A model generated the notes under the pieces. That model made no database searches and was not told where the DNA came from. It was given only the letters and a program-made list of their open reading frames with translations. A stretch of 64,000 nucleotides of DNA from assembly GCA_026702845.1 (NCBI GenBank), contig JADCLS010000016.1:62001-126000 (forward strand). The letters are read 5' to 3'. Positions within the stretch are counted from its first letter, which is position 1. The number at the start of each line of letters is the position of its first letter. The stretch comes from Candidatus Heimdallarchaeota archaeon. GTDB taxonomy: Archaea; Asgardarchaeota; Heimdallarchaeia; Heimdallarchaeales; Kariarchaeaceae. Positions 27,909 to 37,307 of the stretch are shown here, one piece after another. Both the position numbers and the translations under genes were made by a program.

Positions 27909-29369
27909 ATGAATGAACGAATCGATGATGACTTGATGTCCTATGCGTTAAATAGGGCTCATATCGAAGGGGTTGGGTATGCTGATGTCAAATGGATATC
28001 GCGTGATTCACTTGCATTAAGTGTGAAGAATGGTAATGTAGAGCAGAATTCTCAATCCAGTACCCAGGGTATTGGCATCAAGGTATTAATTGATGGAGGG
28101 TATGGGTTTTCCTCAAGTAATGTGTTGACTCATGAGGAGATAGATAGAATTGCAACACGTGCAATAAGAACGGCAAAGGCTTCTGCTTCCACTATGAAAA
28201 ACCCAATAGTGCTTGCAGATGAGCCAGTATACGAGGATAAAGTAATTACCCCAATGAAAAGGGATCCTATGTCAGTTCCCTTGGAGGAAACCATTTCCTT
28301 GCTAGTAGATGCCACTAAAGAGATGGATATTGGTGATTCTCGGGTGAAGGCTAGAAATGCTTCCTATAATACCTGGAAGGATCATATGGTTCTCTACACC
28401 TCCGAAGGCAGTAGAATAGATCAGACCATTGTCGTTTGTGGAGGGGGAATCGATGCTTTAGCAGTACAGGGGAAGGATGCTCAACGCAGATCATATCCAG
28501 GATCATTCAGAGGAGATCTGGCAACTGCTGGATACGAGTATTTTGAGGATCTAAAGCTAGTGGAGAATGCAAAAAATAATATGGACGAGTTAATGGGCCT
28601 TCTTGAGGCACCAAAAACCCCTGCACGTAATGATGCGACTGTAATCATCAAACCAGCTCAATTGATGCTGCAGCTGCATGAGAATGGACATGGATTTGAG
28701 GCAGATAGAGCGTATGACTGGGAGGCAGCATTCGCAGGAACATCGTTTCTGAAACCTCATCTGATGGGAAACCTAAACTTCGGCAATGAATTAGTGACCA
28801 TTTATGGAGATGCCACTCATCCAGGTGGTCTAGGTTCATTTTTCTATGATCATGAAGGGGTTAAAGCTCAGAAGACAACACTCGTAGATGAGGGAGTGTT
28901 ATCAAATTATCTATCCTCCAGGGATACTGCACCATTACAGGGTCTGACTCGATCATCTGGAACAGCTCGTGCCTCAGCCTATGATCGTATGCCACTTATT
29001 CGCATGACCAATATCAATCTCAAACCAGGTGACTGGAAATATGAGGAAATGATCGAGGACACCAAGGATGGATATATCTTTGATACAAATGTCTCATGGA
29101 GCATAGATGATTTGCGTCTCTCCTTTCAATTTGGAACTGAAATCGGGTGGAGAATTGAGAATGGAGAAATCACTGGATTAGTTAAGAATCCATCATATAC
29201 AGGTATTACGCCTATTTTTTGGAATAGTGTCGATGCTGTTGCCAATGAGGATAGTTTCAGGATGTATGGAACGCCCAACTGTGGTAAAGGTGAGCCTAGC
29301 CAAATGATGTATACCGGACATGGAGCGTCACCCACTCGCTTCAGAAATGTTAGAATAGGAGTTGCCTAA
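27909..29369 (+). CDS. tldD: TldD-family metalloprotease subunit
   Basis: A 486-aa TldD-type protein, the zinc-metalloprotease half of the TldD/TldE heterodimer that trims unfolded peptides and natural-product precursors. The C-terminal glycine-rich segment GTPNCGKGEPSQMMYTGHG is typical. The metal motif reads H257-E-N-G-H261 (HExxH), one residue shorter than the HExxxH of most TldD proteins (for example HEAxGH). The partner gene starts 1 nt after the stop. ATG 27909 is used in place of an upstream TTG. Confidence 0.88.
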   Translation: MNERIDDDLMSYALNRAHIEGVGYADVKWISRDSLALSVKNGNVEQNSQSSTQGIGIKVLIDGGYGFSSSNVLTHEEIDRIATRAIRTAKASASTMKNPIVLADEPVYEDKVITPMKRDPMSVPLEETISLLVDATKEMDIGDSRVKARNASYNTWKDHMVLYTSEGSRIDQTIVVCGGGIDALAVQGKDAQRRSYPGSFRGDLATAGYEYFEDLKLVENAKNNMDELMGLLEAPKTPARNDATVIIKPAQLMLQLHENGHGFEADRAYDWEAAFAGTSFLKPHLMGNLNFGNELVTIYGDATHPGGLGSFFYDHEGVKAQKTTLVDEGVLSNYLSSRDTAPLQGLTRSSGTARASAYDRMPLIRMTNINLKPGDWKYEEMIEDTKDGYIFDTNVSWSIDDLRLSFQFGTEIGWRIENGEITGLVKNPSYTGITPIFWNSVDAVANEDSFRMYGTPNCGKGEPSQMMYTGHGASPTRFRNVRIGVA

Positions 29370-29370
29370 A

Positions 29371-30774
29371 ATGTTAGAAAGAATAATTGAAGTTGAGGAA
29401 TATGGTAATCCAGGTGATCTCATTCAAGATAAATTGGATTGGTTATTAAATGCAGCCCGTAATCGGGGTTTTGATGCCTTGGTTAGAGGAGATTTTACTG
29501 TTGAGGGGGTCACAAGGTATGCTGTGTCACAGGTTACTCAGCATTCAGAATTATCTAATATTTCATTATTTATCACACTTTCAAGGGATAAAAAACTCGC
29601 TTCCGTCAATACAACAAGATTGGATGATAAAGGTGTTCAGGATCTTCTTGATCAAGCTATCAATGCCTGTAATGCAACACCCGATATTCCTTTCTATCAG
29701 GGCTTACCTTCCCCTCGTAGCAGATCTGCTGTAAACCTCAAGGGATATAATTGGACAATAGAGGAGAGAGCAGAATCGGTAATCACAGCTGTCAATGCGG
29801 CTGAGGAGATAGATCCAACAGTCATTCTTGCTGGGACTGCTGAAGAGAAAAAATCCTACTCACATATTTTATCCACCGAGGGAATTGATGTTGAGGATGG
29901 ATACTCACAAAATCGGTTCAAGGTCAATGCCATTCTTGGTGAGCCTGAATATCGTGGATATGGTCAAGAAGGAAGATTCTGGAGATATGATCAACCAGAT
30001 TATGCAGTACTAGCTAAAGAAGCTGCAACTACGGCAAGAGATACCATTAATCTAAAAACACTTGATGCTGGCAATTATGAGGTAGTACTTGGTTCACAAG
30101 CATTATCTGATATATTCCTCTATGCTCAGTTCACTCTGGACGCCGTGAGTTTCAATGAGGGAAATTCATTTGCATCTGATAGACTTGGGGATCAGATTTT
30201 TGATGAAAAATTGACTGTTCATGATCTCCCCCGTGATCCTAAATCAGTGAATATGGTATACAATTATGATGCTGAAGGAATTGCATCTGAGAACCGAGTA
30301 TTATTTGATAAGGGTGCTCTCAAATTTATCCCGTATAATTCATTTTCCGCCTCAAAGTATCTAGATGATAAGAATGCCAGCACTGGCCATAATGTGGGTA
30401 TGTGGACCATGGGTATACCGTTGGCTATCTCAATAGAAAAAGGAGACAGATCTCTAGATAAACAACTATCTGAGATCAAGGATGGATTGTATGTGAAAAA
30501 TTTCTGGTATAATCGCCTAACAATACGAAGAGAGGGAGGTCTTACTGGTCTCACCAGAAATGGATTATTCCATGTGAAGGATGGAGAGATACAGGGAGCG
30601 GTCCGTAATCTTAGATATACAGAGTCCTTTGTTCGGGCGTTATCTCCTGGTAATGTATTGAGTCTTTCCAATACGGTGGATCAGTATGAGATCAATTCAG
30701 TTCCATCAGTTCATCTAAATACTTATCGATTTTCTAGTGTGGCACATACAGACCCTACAGTGTATAAGAAATAG
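29371..30774 (+). CDS. tldE: TldE/PmbA-family protease subunit
   Basis: A 467-aa partner of TldD, lacking the metal-binding motif as expected for TldE/PmbA. Family features are SFNEGNSFASDRLGDQIFDEKLTV, the YNSFSASKY segment and NRLTIRREGGLTGLTRNGLF. AGGAGTT lies 8 nt before ATG 29371, which follows the tldD stop by 1 nt, so the two are translationally coupled and would form the heterodimer. No microcin-type precursor peptide gene was seen nearby; a general role in peptide turnover is likely. Confidence 0.88.
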   Translation: MLERIIEVEEYGNPGDLIQDKLDWLLNAARNRGFDALVRGDFTVEGVTRYAVSQVTQHSELSNISLFITLSRDKKLASVNTTRLDDKGVQDLLDQAINACNATPDIPFYQGLPSPRSRSAVNLKGYNWTIEERAESVITAVNAAEEIDPTVILAGTAEEKKSYSHILSTEGIDVEDGYSQNRFKVNAILGEPEYRGYGQEGRFWRYDQPDYAVLAKEAATTARDTINLKTLDAGNYEVVLGSQALSDIFLYAQFTLDAVSFNEGNSFASDRLGDQIFDEKLTVHDLPRDPKSVNMVYNYDAEGIASENRVLFDKGALKFIPYNSFSASKYLDDKNASTGHNVGMWTMGIPLAISIEKGDRSLDKQLSEIKDGLYVKNFWYNRLTIRREGGLTGLTRNGLFHVKDGEIQGAVRNLRYTESFVRALSPGNVLSLSNTVDQYEINSVPSVHLNTYRFSSVAHTDPTVYKK

Positions 30775-30777
30775 AAC

Positions 30778-32406
30778 CTAGCTTTTAATTCCATGAGATC
30801 TGAACGCGGATAATATAAGAATTATTGATAGAAGAGGATATACCCAACCCCACCAATTGAGGAGAGGTCGATTATTGATAGCATCTCCAAACATACCTCC
30901 GATTATTATTGCACTACTCTTGATGAACCCATAGTAGGCCAAAATCGAAATATCAGCAAACATTTCAGCAACCAAATGTAATTTGACTGGATTGAATATC
31001 TTGCCTGATATCCCTTCTTCTCTCTCTCCTCCATTAATTTCAAATATATACGCATATCTTGGAAATGAAATTACTGAATAGATGATAAGAACATACACAA
31101 GTAAATTAACTACAGCTATTTCTTCAGCACCATTTAGGGGCACATAAATGACAAATAATAGGATTATCAGGAGAAGTGGAAAGGATGGAATTTGGTTTAA
31201 GTGGGTGAGAATAGATAATTTCTTTTGCACATCCATGTTTTTAGTTATCCTGCTGTATATGATGAACAGTATACTGATCCAGATTATACAAAATAAAATT
31301 ACTAGAACCATGGTTGGAAGAGAAAACATTACTCTTGAGAATATATCTCTACCCACATCATCAGTTCCGAATAGATGTTGACCACTAGGTGCAGTATTAA
31401 TATAGGAAAAATTTACATAGTTAGGATTGAAGAAGATGAATACTTTTTCTTGCATCTGAGATAAAAGTGGATTTATTGGAAATAATATCACTATTATTAT
31501 CATGAAAAATCCGAGTGTCATGGGGATGATCGCAAATAGCTTATGCAGGGATTTCATTGCCATTGGATTACCTATTCTCATTTGATTCAATATCTCTAAA
31601 GAGTCAATGTATTCATTATCTACAGTACCTGAGATAATCGCTGAAAATATAATTTGAACTGCTAATATCATTATACTGAATACTATGATTCCTCCAGGAA
31701 TAGTTACTACATCAACAGCTACATAAAAACTCAGGAAATTATCTGGATTAACCAGTCCAAAGAAATAAGAATCTAGAAAGAGAAATTCTCTAATCATGTA
31801 TCTAGCGGTATAAGGCATATTAAATACTATCGTGAGTACAAAATGATACATCAGAAACTGGTATGATTTATTCTTAGCAATAATCAAAGGGTAGATATAT
31901 CGATACTGACCAAATTCCTCGAGATTAGCATCATGTGTGGGCCCGATCTCTTTTAACAGAACTGCTGTGACATACAGAGCAATGAACCCCATCATGGGAA
32001 ATAATACTCTTGCGGTGCTTGTATCCCGAGCACCATCATAAATTAATAAGTTCGAATCTATTGAGCTCAAAAAAATCCAAACAGGAATTATTATCATTAA
32101 GACAAAATAAATGAGGGGTGATGCCAATACCCGGATGGCCATACTCTGCAGATCTACCAGATGTAGAATTGATATTACGATTAGGGTTCCTATTGCAACC
32201 CCTCCTAGAAGGACTACTATCTCCTCACCCAGTTTGTTGAAATACATATATCTGTCATTACTCATACCCATTACTATATTCAAACCAAATTGTCTATTGT
32301 ACTTGCTAATCATTAGGAATACTAGTACTATACTACTCAATGTGAATACTAATGCAGAGACTAGGTGTTGTTTGATATTAGATAAAAAATACTCATATCG
32401 TTGCAT
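30778..32406 (-). CDS. Fused DppB-DppC-like ABC permease (degenerate)
   Basis: A 542-aa protein with about 12 membrane helices. The second half starts with PSGQHLFGTDDVGRDIFSRVMF (about residues 348-369), the signature of DppC/OppC peptide permeases. The first half, ending near residue 290, has the helix layout of DppB, so the two permease subunits appear joined in one chain. The EAA loops that touch the ATPase are poorly kept in both halves (for example NPVKLHLVAEMFADISIL). It may be a diverged peptide importer or have lost ATPase coupling. The TldE gene converges on it, 3 bp away. Confidence 0.65.
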   Translation of the reverse strand: MQRYEYFLSNIKQHLVSALVFTLSSIVLVFLMISKYNRQFGLNIVMGMSNDRYMYFNKLGEEIVVLLGGVAIGTLIVISILHLVDLQSMAIRVLASPLIYFVLMIIIPVWIFLSSIDSNLLIYDGARDTSTARVLFPMMGFIALYVTAVLLKEIGPTHDANLEEFGQYRYIYPLIIAKNKSYQFLMYHFVLTIVFNMPYTARYMIREFLFLDSYFFGLVNPDNFLSFYVAVDVVTIPGGIIVFSIMILAVQIIFSAIISGTVDNEYIDSLEILNQMRIGNPMAMKSLHKLFAIIPMTLGFFMIIIVILFPINPLLSQMQEKVFIFFNPNYVNFSYINTAPSGQHLFGTDDVGRDIFSRVMFSLPTMVLVILFCIIWISILFIIYSRITKNMDVQKKLSILTHLNQIPSFPLLLIILLFVIYVPLNGAEEIAVVNLLVYVLIIYSVISFPRYAYIFEINGGEREEGISGKIFNPVKLHLVAEMFADISILAYYGFIKSSAIIIGGMFGDAINNRPLLNWWGWVYPLLSIILILSAFRSHGIKS

Positions 32407-32481
32407 ATCTGTTTCAGTGAAATTCTTTCTAATAAACCTATATCACACAAGAATAGGTATTACTTACTTTTATCCCAATAT

Positions 32482-33486
32482 TTATCCGTTCTTTTGTTCC
32501 TGTTTATACTCTGAGAACCATTTAATGAGTGATTGCATGTAATTTATATTTCCTGGCATATCAACATACCATGAACCAATTCTATCCTTCTGTTTAACCA
32601 TACCTCCCACTCCCCAAATTTGCATAATAAATTCAGAAATTAACATGATTACATCCTTCTCTGCCTGTTGTAGCTTTCGTATACTTTCATATCCTTTGTA
32701 AAAATCCTCAATGACCTCTATATCGTTACCATGCCGTTTAAACGTCTGTGCACAGTATGCTACATCAAAAATTCTGTATCCCACACCAATGGTATCAAAG
32801 TCTAGAAATGTTAATTTATCATAATCTTGCAAAGTATTATGTGGGCCAAAATCTGTATGGATGAGTCCTATACTGCCATCTTCATCTTTGATCTGATCAA
32901 ATTTTCCTTTGATAAGCTCCTCAGCTCCATCAAGATTAAGGAGCAATCGCCTTACATCGGCATGCTTTGTGAAATATTCTCTGATTAATGCCAGGGGTTG
33001 GTTGAACCAATATTCCAATTTTTTGTCCAATCCATGGAATTCCTCGTCAAATTCATCACAGGCACGATGAATCTTGGCTAGATACTCTCCATAGGCAAAA
33101 GCAATACCTCTGGTTACCTTGAATTCCATCTTACCTTTGACATACTTGAATAATACCAGGAATCTTTTTCCTTCTGGGGCATCAATAGATATGATATATT
33201 TACCCTTAGCATTTTTAACTGGTTGAACAACATTAATTTCTTTAGTTGCTAGATACCGTAATAAGTTTACCTCATAATTGTAATCAGCCTCTTTCTTCAC
33301 ATATTTTGTAAATTTCAGGGTTGCGAGACGGGCAACATAGATTTCATTATTTACTTTCAACTGATACATGTCGTTGTTATCCCGGGCTCGGAGAACCCTA
33401 CAGTAATCCAGCTCATCAAACCCATACTCCTTTCTGATCAATTCTGCAATCATTTTGGTAGAATAGTGGGTATAAATAACATCCAT
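32482..33486 (-). CDS. APH/choline-kinase-like phosphotransferase
   Basis: A 334-aa kinase of the aminoglycoside phosphotransferase superfamily, which also contains homoserine and choline kinases. The catalytic loop is LIHTDFGPHNTL (about residues 211-222, Asp and Asn as base and metal ligand) and the metal motif is FLDFDTIGVGY (about 230-240). The N-lobe lysine is probably in YVARL. The substrate is unknown. A TATA-like TATATATTT lies about 26 nt before the ATG. Confidence 0.8.
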   Translation of the reverse strand: MDVIYTHYSTKMIAELIRKEYGFDELDYCRVLRARDNNDMYQLKVNNEIYVARLATLKFTKYVKKEADYNYEVNLLRYLATKEINVVQPVKNAKGKYIISIDAPEGKRFLVLFKYVKGKMEFKVTRGIAFAYGEYLAKIHRACDEFDEEFHGLDKKLEYWFNQPLALIREYFTKHADVRRLLLNLDGAEELIKGKFDQIKDEDGSIGLIHTDFGPHNTLQDYDKLTFLDFDTIGVGYRIFDVAYCAQTFKRHGNDIEVIEDFYKGYESIRKLQQAEKDVIMLISEFIMQIWGVGGMVKQKDRIGSWYVDMPGNINYMQSLIKWFSEYKQEQKNG

Positions 33487-33617
33487 AGTATTACATCACA
33501 GTATGTAAAATATATACCTCTTGTGAGCAAGATGTATCTTTTCTCAATTTCCAATTCTTAGTTGAAGAATCAATCGTAAAATTTCTTGTAGGTTTTACTT
33601 ATAACTAGCTACCTACT

Positions 33618-34088
33618 TTACTCTAGTTTATCTAGTAAATCATTATGTCTTGTATACAACATATTTACACCAATAGCACTCTGACCATGTGGTGTGATGT
33701 TATAATGGACAATTTGTAACTTATCATCTTCCATAAACACTTCGATTTTCCAACCCCATTCCTCAGTTCCTGTATAGTATTTTCCATTTAATACAATCTT
33801 GTTTCCTGATACTCCACCTGCCATTTGCATTATTTTCCTCTGGTTATGCCATTCATCTATCCACGATGATTGGGTCTGTTCGTTCTCAGGATCAAAACCG
33901 ATCAATAATTGTCCTTCATACTTTTTCTTCTCATAGATGTGATAATACTCAATCATTAGAAATTTCTCATTCAGTATCATGGATCCCTTTGCAGCAGTAT
34001 CATTTTTGCTATGCAATACTCCTGGCTGGAGATAGATTTCCTTATATCCCCTCCAATTACCAACATATTTTTGCCAATCAAGTGTCAT
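33618..34088 (-). CDS. DUF1579-like beta-barrel protein
   Basis: A 156-aa soluble protein rich in beta strands: YVGNWRGYKEIYLQPG at the start, KGSMILNEKFLMIEYY, and a GKYYTGTEEWGWKIEVFMEDD segment. The pattern of repeated W/Y-rich strands resembles DUF1579/lipocalin-like barrels that bind small hydrophobic ligands; the assignment is by shape only. It follows the double-GNAT gene by 14 nt on the same strand and is probably in an operon with it. Confidence 0.55.
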   Translation of the reverse strand: MTLDWQKYVGNWRGYKEIYLQPGVLHSKNDTAAKGSMILNEKFLMIEYYHIYEKKKYEGQLLIGFDPENEQTQSSWIDEWHNQRKIMQMAGGVSGNKIVLNGKYYTGTEEWGWKIEVFMEDDKLQIVHYNITPHGQSAIGVNMLYTRHNDLLDKLE

Positions 34089-34102
34089 ATAGTGTCATTA
34101 GA

Positions 34103-35191
34103 TTATTCATTCTTATCTTCAATGTTTTGAGAATATCCTTTTCTTCGAAGATAATTCCTCAAATCATCGACCTCAGCTTCATAACTAAGCCAGCTATATT
34201 CGTATTTGAACCCCAGATTATCATTAATTTTGAGCATGGATGAGTTGGATTGTGCATTCTCTGTATCAATATACTCAAATCCATCCATTTCGATATAATC
34301 CTTGACCATTAGGATTTTGAGATAAGAAGCTATTCCTCTTCCTTGATACTCTTTTCTCACTCCAGTGAATCCTGTTTGAACTCTTCTTGGGTCCCCTTTG
34401 GGATAGGTTGTATCAGAGATAGCAATTACTTTGTTCCCATCTTTCATTAAATAGATAATTGCTTCCACGGGTTTTTCTCTTCCATTAATCGCCATCTCTA
34501 GTATGTCATTACCAGTTCGAATAAAATCTTCCTGACTTGAATCCTCTTTAGGAATCATGCTGGTTGTTTCATTATAAAAATCCGCTATTTCTTCTCTGAA
34601 ATCCTCATCTTCGATAATATGCTCAAAAAACTCTAATCTACTCATGCTAATGGTTGTAAAATGTTTCAAGGTATTCTGTCTCCATTCTATACTCTTAAGA
34701 AAATCGAGATTGATATTCTCTCTTCTTAGTCTGTTACATCTCTCTTGAGTTGCTTTTCGTACAGGAAATTTTTCAATTATCTCTATTAGTTTACCATTCA
34801 AACCGATTGAACTGACCCACATCTCTACCTTAGATTTACCCTTCTCAACCGCTATATCAAGTAATCTGGCTAGTAATCGAGATCCTATATGTCGTTTTGT
34901 AAAGTTTGGAATGACTTCTATGTGTATCTCACAGAAATCTGTATTGGTATTTACCTCGAAATCTAGGTAGGAAAGCGATCCCTTTGCGACAATTCTATTC
35001 TCATCCCAAACAAGAATTTCATGATGCGGATTATTTTCTCTGTAAGGAACTCTCATCTCAGCAAGTCTGTACTCCACACTTGGTTCAAAATCAAAAAAAT
35101 AATACGCTTCATGTATAATATGAAGAAAATCAAGATAGGCTTGAACCTTCTCATCATCTAGCGCATGAATCACAGTCTCAATATATTCCAT
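34103..35191 (-). CDS. Tandem GNAT acetyltransferase
   Basis: A 362-aa protein made of two GNAT folds. The first (about 1-150) has IEVIPNFTKRHIGSRLLARLL, the second (about 200-350) TGVRKEYQGRGIASYLKILM with the RxxGxG acetyl-CoA loop intact only there, then NSSMLKINDNLGFKYEY. Twin-GNAT enzymes such as mycothiol synthase use one active half. The substrate is unknown. A TATA-like TATATATTTT about 26 nt before the ATG suggests a leaderless operon that also includes the DUF1579-like gene. Confidence 0.8.
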   Translation of the reverse strand: MEYIETVIHALDDEKVQAYLDFLHIIHEAYYFFDFEPSVEYRLAEMRVPYRENNPHHEILVWDENRIVAKGSLSYLDFEVNTNTDFCEIHIEVIPNFTKRHIGSRLLARLLDIAVEKGKSKVEMWVSSIGLNGKLIEIIEKFPVRKATQERCNRLRRENINLDFLKSIEWRQNTLKHFTTISMSRLEFFEHIIEDEDFREEIADFYNETTSMIPKEDSSQEDFIRTGNDILEMAINGREKPVEAIIYLMKDGNKVIAISDTTYPKGDPRRVQTGFTGVRKEYQGRGIASYLKILMVKDYIEMDGFEYIDTENAQSNSSMLKINDNLGFKYEYSWLSYEAEVDDLRNYLRRKGYSQNIEDKNE

Positions 35192-35247
35192 AGGCTTTTA
35201 GATTATGGATGATTTTAAAATATATATACAGTGGACAACCATCATCA

Positions 35248-35901
35248 TTACCAATTTATTTCCTCACGGTCAGAGAAGAATTTTCCTGTCGGGGGATTAT
35301 CCATGATGGAAAGCCATAGTGGAGTATCAGCTCCCTGTTGCACAGAACGAGGAGCAGACTGACCACCCATATCAGTTCTCACCCAGCCTGGATGTACTGC
35401 ATTGATACTAATTTTTGAAAATTCTTCTGCTGCCATCTTTGTCAAGGCATTGAGATAGGTTTTACTAAGTCGATATGCAGCATGATCTGGAGATAATCTC
35501 TCCCACTGACCCATTCCACTGGAAATGTTGATTATTCGGGGTGAATTACTTTTTTTCAGGAGTGGAATAAAATGATATATCATGGAAAATGGACCAAAAA
35601 CATTGGTTCTGATTACTTGTTCAAATTCCTCCGGATCAAGCTGATTATAACTATTCCTTGAAATAATTCCTGCATTATTAATCAAAATATCCAATTTTCC
35701 TTGCTGTGTTTGAAGTTCATTAACTGCATCTCTTATACTTCCATTATTTGTAACGTCTAATCGGATTGGTATAATTGTATCATTATCAGATTCAATATCA
35801 TTTCTCGTACCTTGATACACCCTGAATCCTTTATTTGCTAACTGAGAACATATTTCAAGTCCTATTCCTCGGTTTCCACCGGTCACCAGAGCAACTTTCA
35901 T
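35248..35901 (-). CDS. Short-chain dehydrogenase/reductase
   Basis: A 217-aa classical SDR, a little shorter than usual (about 250). TGGNRGIG is at residues 7-14, NNAG near 75-78, the catalytic serine in NISSG near 127, and YRLSK (YxxxK) near 142-146. The PGWVRTDMGG segment follows. It is likely an NADP-dependent carbonyl reductase of unknown substrate. The C-terminal substrate loop is short. Confidence 0.88.
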   Translation of the reverse strand: MKVALVTGGNRGIGLEICSQLANKGFRVYQGTRNDIESDNDTIIPIRLDVTNNGSIRDAVNELQTQQGKLDILINNAGIISRNSYNQLDPEEFEQVIRTNVFGPFSMIYHFIPLLKKSNSPRIINISSGMGQWERLSPDHAAYRLSKTYLNALTKMAAEEFSKISINAVHPGWVRTDMGGQSAPRSVQQGADTPLWLSIMDNPPTGKFFSDREEINW

Positions 35902-35963
35902 ATTGCTGTTTTCAATGTGTAAATCAAAAGAATTACTGTTATGGAGATTGAAAATTTGAGGAT

Positions 35964-37121
35964 TTATGATGAAATACTATTCAATGAAGTTTGATTATGT
36001 CTCCAATAGATATAAGAGATCCAAACAAGATAAATTATAAATGCCAGATACTGGATGAACACTCCCGTGGCCTCAAGAAAGTAAAATCTGTAATCAAATG
36101 CTTTTACCCAGATCATTCCTCCAATCATGGCAATTAGTAGTAAAAGCTGCCAGATATAAAAATTCTTTCTCTTCTCGGTAAATCTTCTGGCAAAGAATAC
36201 ATAACCCGTGGAGTATAACCAGAAAATGTAATGTGGATAAATGATTCTTGTCACCAGTAAATAACTGGTGATGAGACCTGAAGTAGCAAGTAGAATATTT
36301 TCCCTTGTATGTTTTTTATGTACAAACAGTACAAAGATCAGTGATACTAGGAGAAGTGGAATTTGATAGTAATGAAAATGCTCCTTCATTGAAGCTGTAA
36401 GAAAATAAGACCACATTGAAGAGGAGATGTCATTCCGATTGACTTGAACAATTATGGTATCATAGATAAATTTGTCACCATGTTTATTATAGAAATAGAG
36501 AAAAATTGGTGCAATTCCTATTATTGATCCAAATAAAAGCAAAACTGCATCTTGAAATTTTTTATTTCTAAGCATGGAATATCCCAGCACGCCTAAGGCT
36601 ATAATAGGTATGATTTTACTCATCACCCCCAAACCTAAGAGTATACCTCCCACAAGAGAATATTTTCCTCCTTTAATACCTATGATGACTCCTGCTAGCA
36701 GGAACATCATCACAAATTGATCAAACTTCCCTGGGTATTCCACCACCAAGAGAATGGGTGATAGAAGAAATAGATTGGACCACTTGACTTTATCATTCTC
36801 ATCAACTGCATATGAGGTTACGTATGTAAGAATGAGGACACACAACCAAAGAAAAATCCTTCCAATCCACTGGTATGCTCCAAAAACTTTGATAACTAAT
36901 GCCAGAGCATAAAAAAATAAGGGAAAATGATGCGGTCTATAGTATCTTGCACCATTCACACGTATCATAGCTAGTTCATACATATCTTCTCCCTGAGCAA
37001 TTCGTACTGCAGCCATCCATTCTACAATCCAATCATAAAACTCGTAATTGATAAGTGAAATTAGAAGGTGAAAAAAGACGAGTACAAATAATACCTTCTC
37101 TGATTGTAATTCAAATTTCAT
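35964..37121 (-). CDS. GT-C-type polytopic glycosyltransferase (GT87/mannosyltransferase-like)
   Basis: A 385-aa membrane protein with about ten helices. After helix 1 an outer loop holds FYDWIVEWMAAVRIAQGEDMYE and RYYRPHHFPLFFY, the style of polyprenol-phosphate-mannose-dependent GT-C enzymes (GT87, PIG-M-like), where an acidic residue in the first loop is catalytic. It probably adds a sugar to a lipid or cell-surface glycan on the outside of the membrane. A conserved KIIPII follows helix 5. No other glycan gene is adjacent. Confidence 0.7.
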   Translation of the reverse strand: MKFELQSEKVLFVLVFFHLLISLINYEFYDWIVEWMAAVRIAQGEDMYELAMIRVNGARYYRPHHFPLFFYALALVIKVFGAYQWIGRIFLWLCVLILTYVTSYAVDENDKVKWSNLFLLSPILLVVEYPGKFDQFVMMFLLAGVIIGIKGGKYSLVGGILLGLGVMSKIIPIIALGVLGYSMLRNKKFQDAVLLLFGSIIGIAPIFLYFYNKHGDKFIYDTIIVQVNRNDISSSMWSYFLTASMKEHFHYYQIPLLLVSLIFVLFVHKKHTRENILLATSGLITSYLLVTRIIYPHYIFWLYSTGYVFFARRFTEKRKNFYIWQLLLLIAMIGGMIWVKAFDYRFYFLEATGVFIQYLAFIIYLVWISYIYWRHNQTSLNSISS

Positions 37122-37307
37122 TATTGGATGATCCTCAATTGTTTTAATATTCCCAGTAGTATTTATTTATCTATATACAAAGCATTCTTTTTGATTATTG
37201 TAATTTAAATTTTCATTTGCCCATTTCTTCATTTTCTTTGGATTTTTATGAAGAAATAAATTAGTAAATTCCAACATTCTTTTATCTACTCAAAGAAAGG
37301 CAATGAT

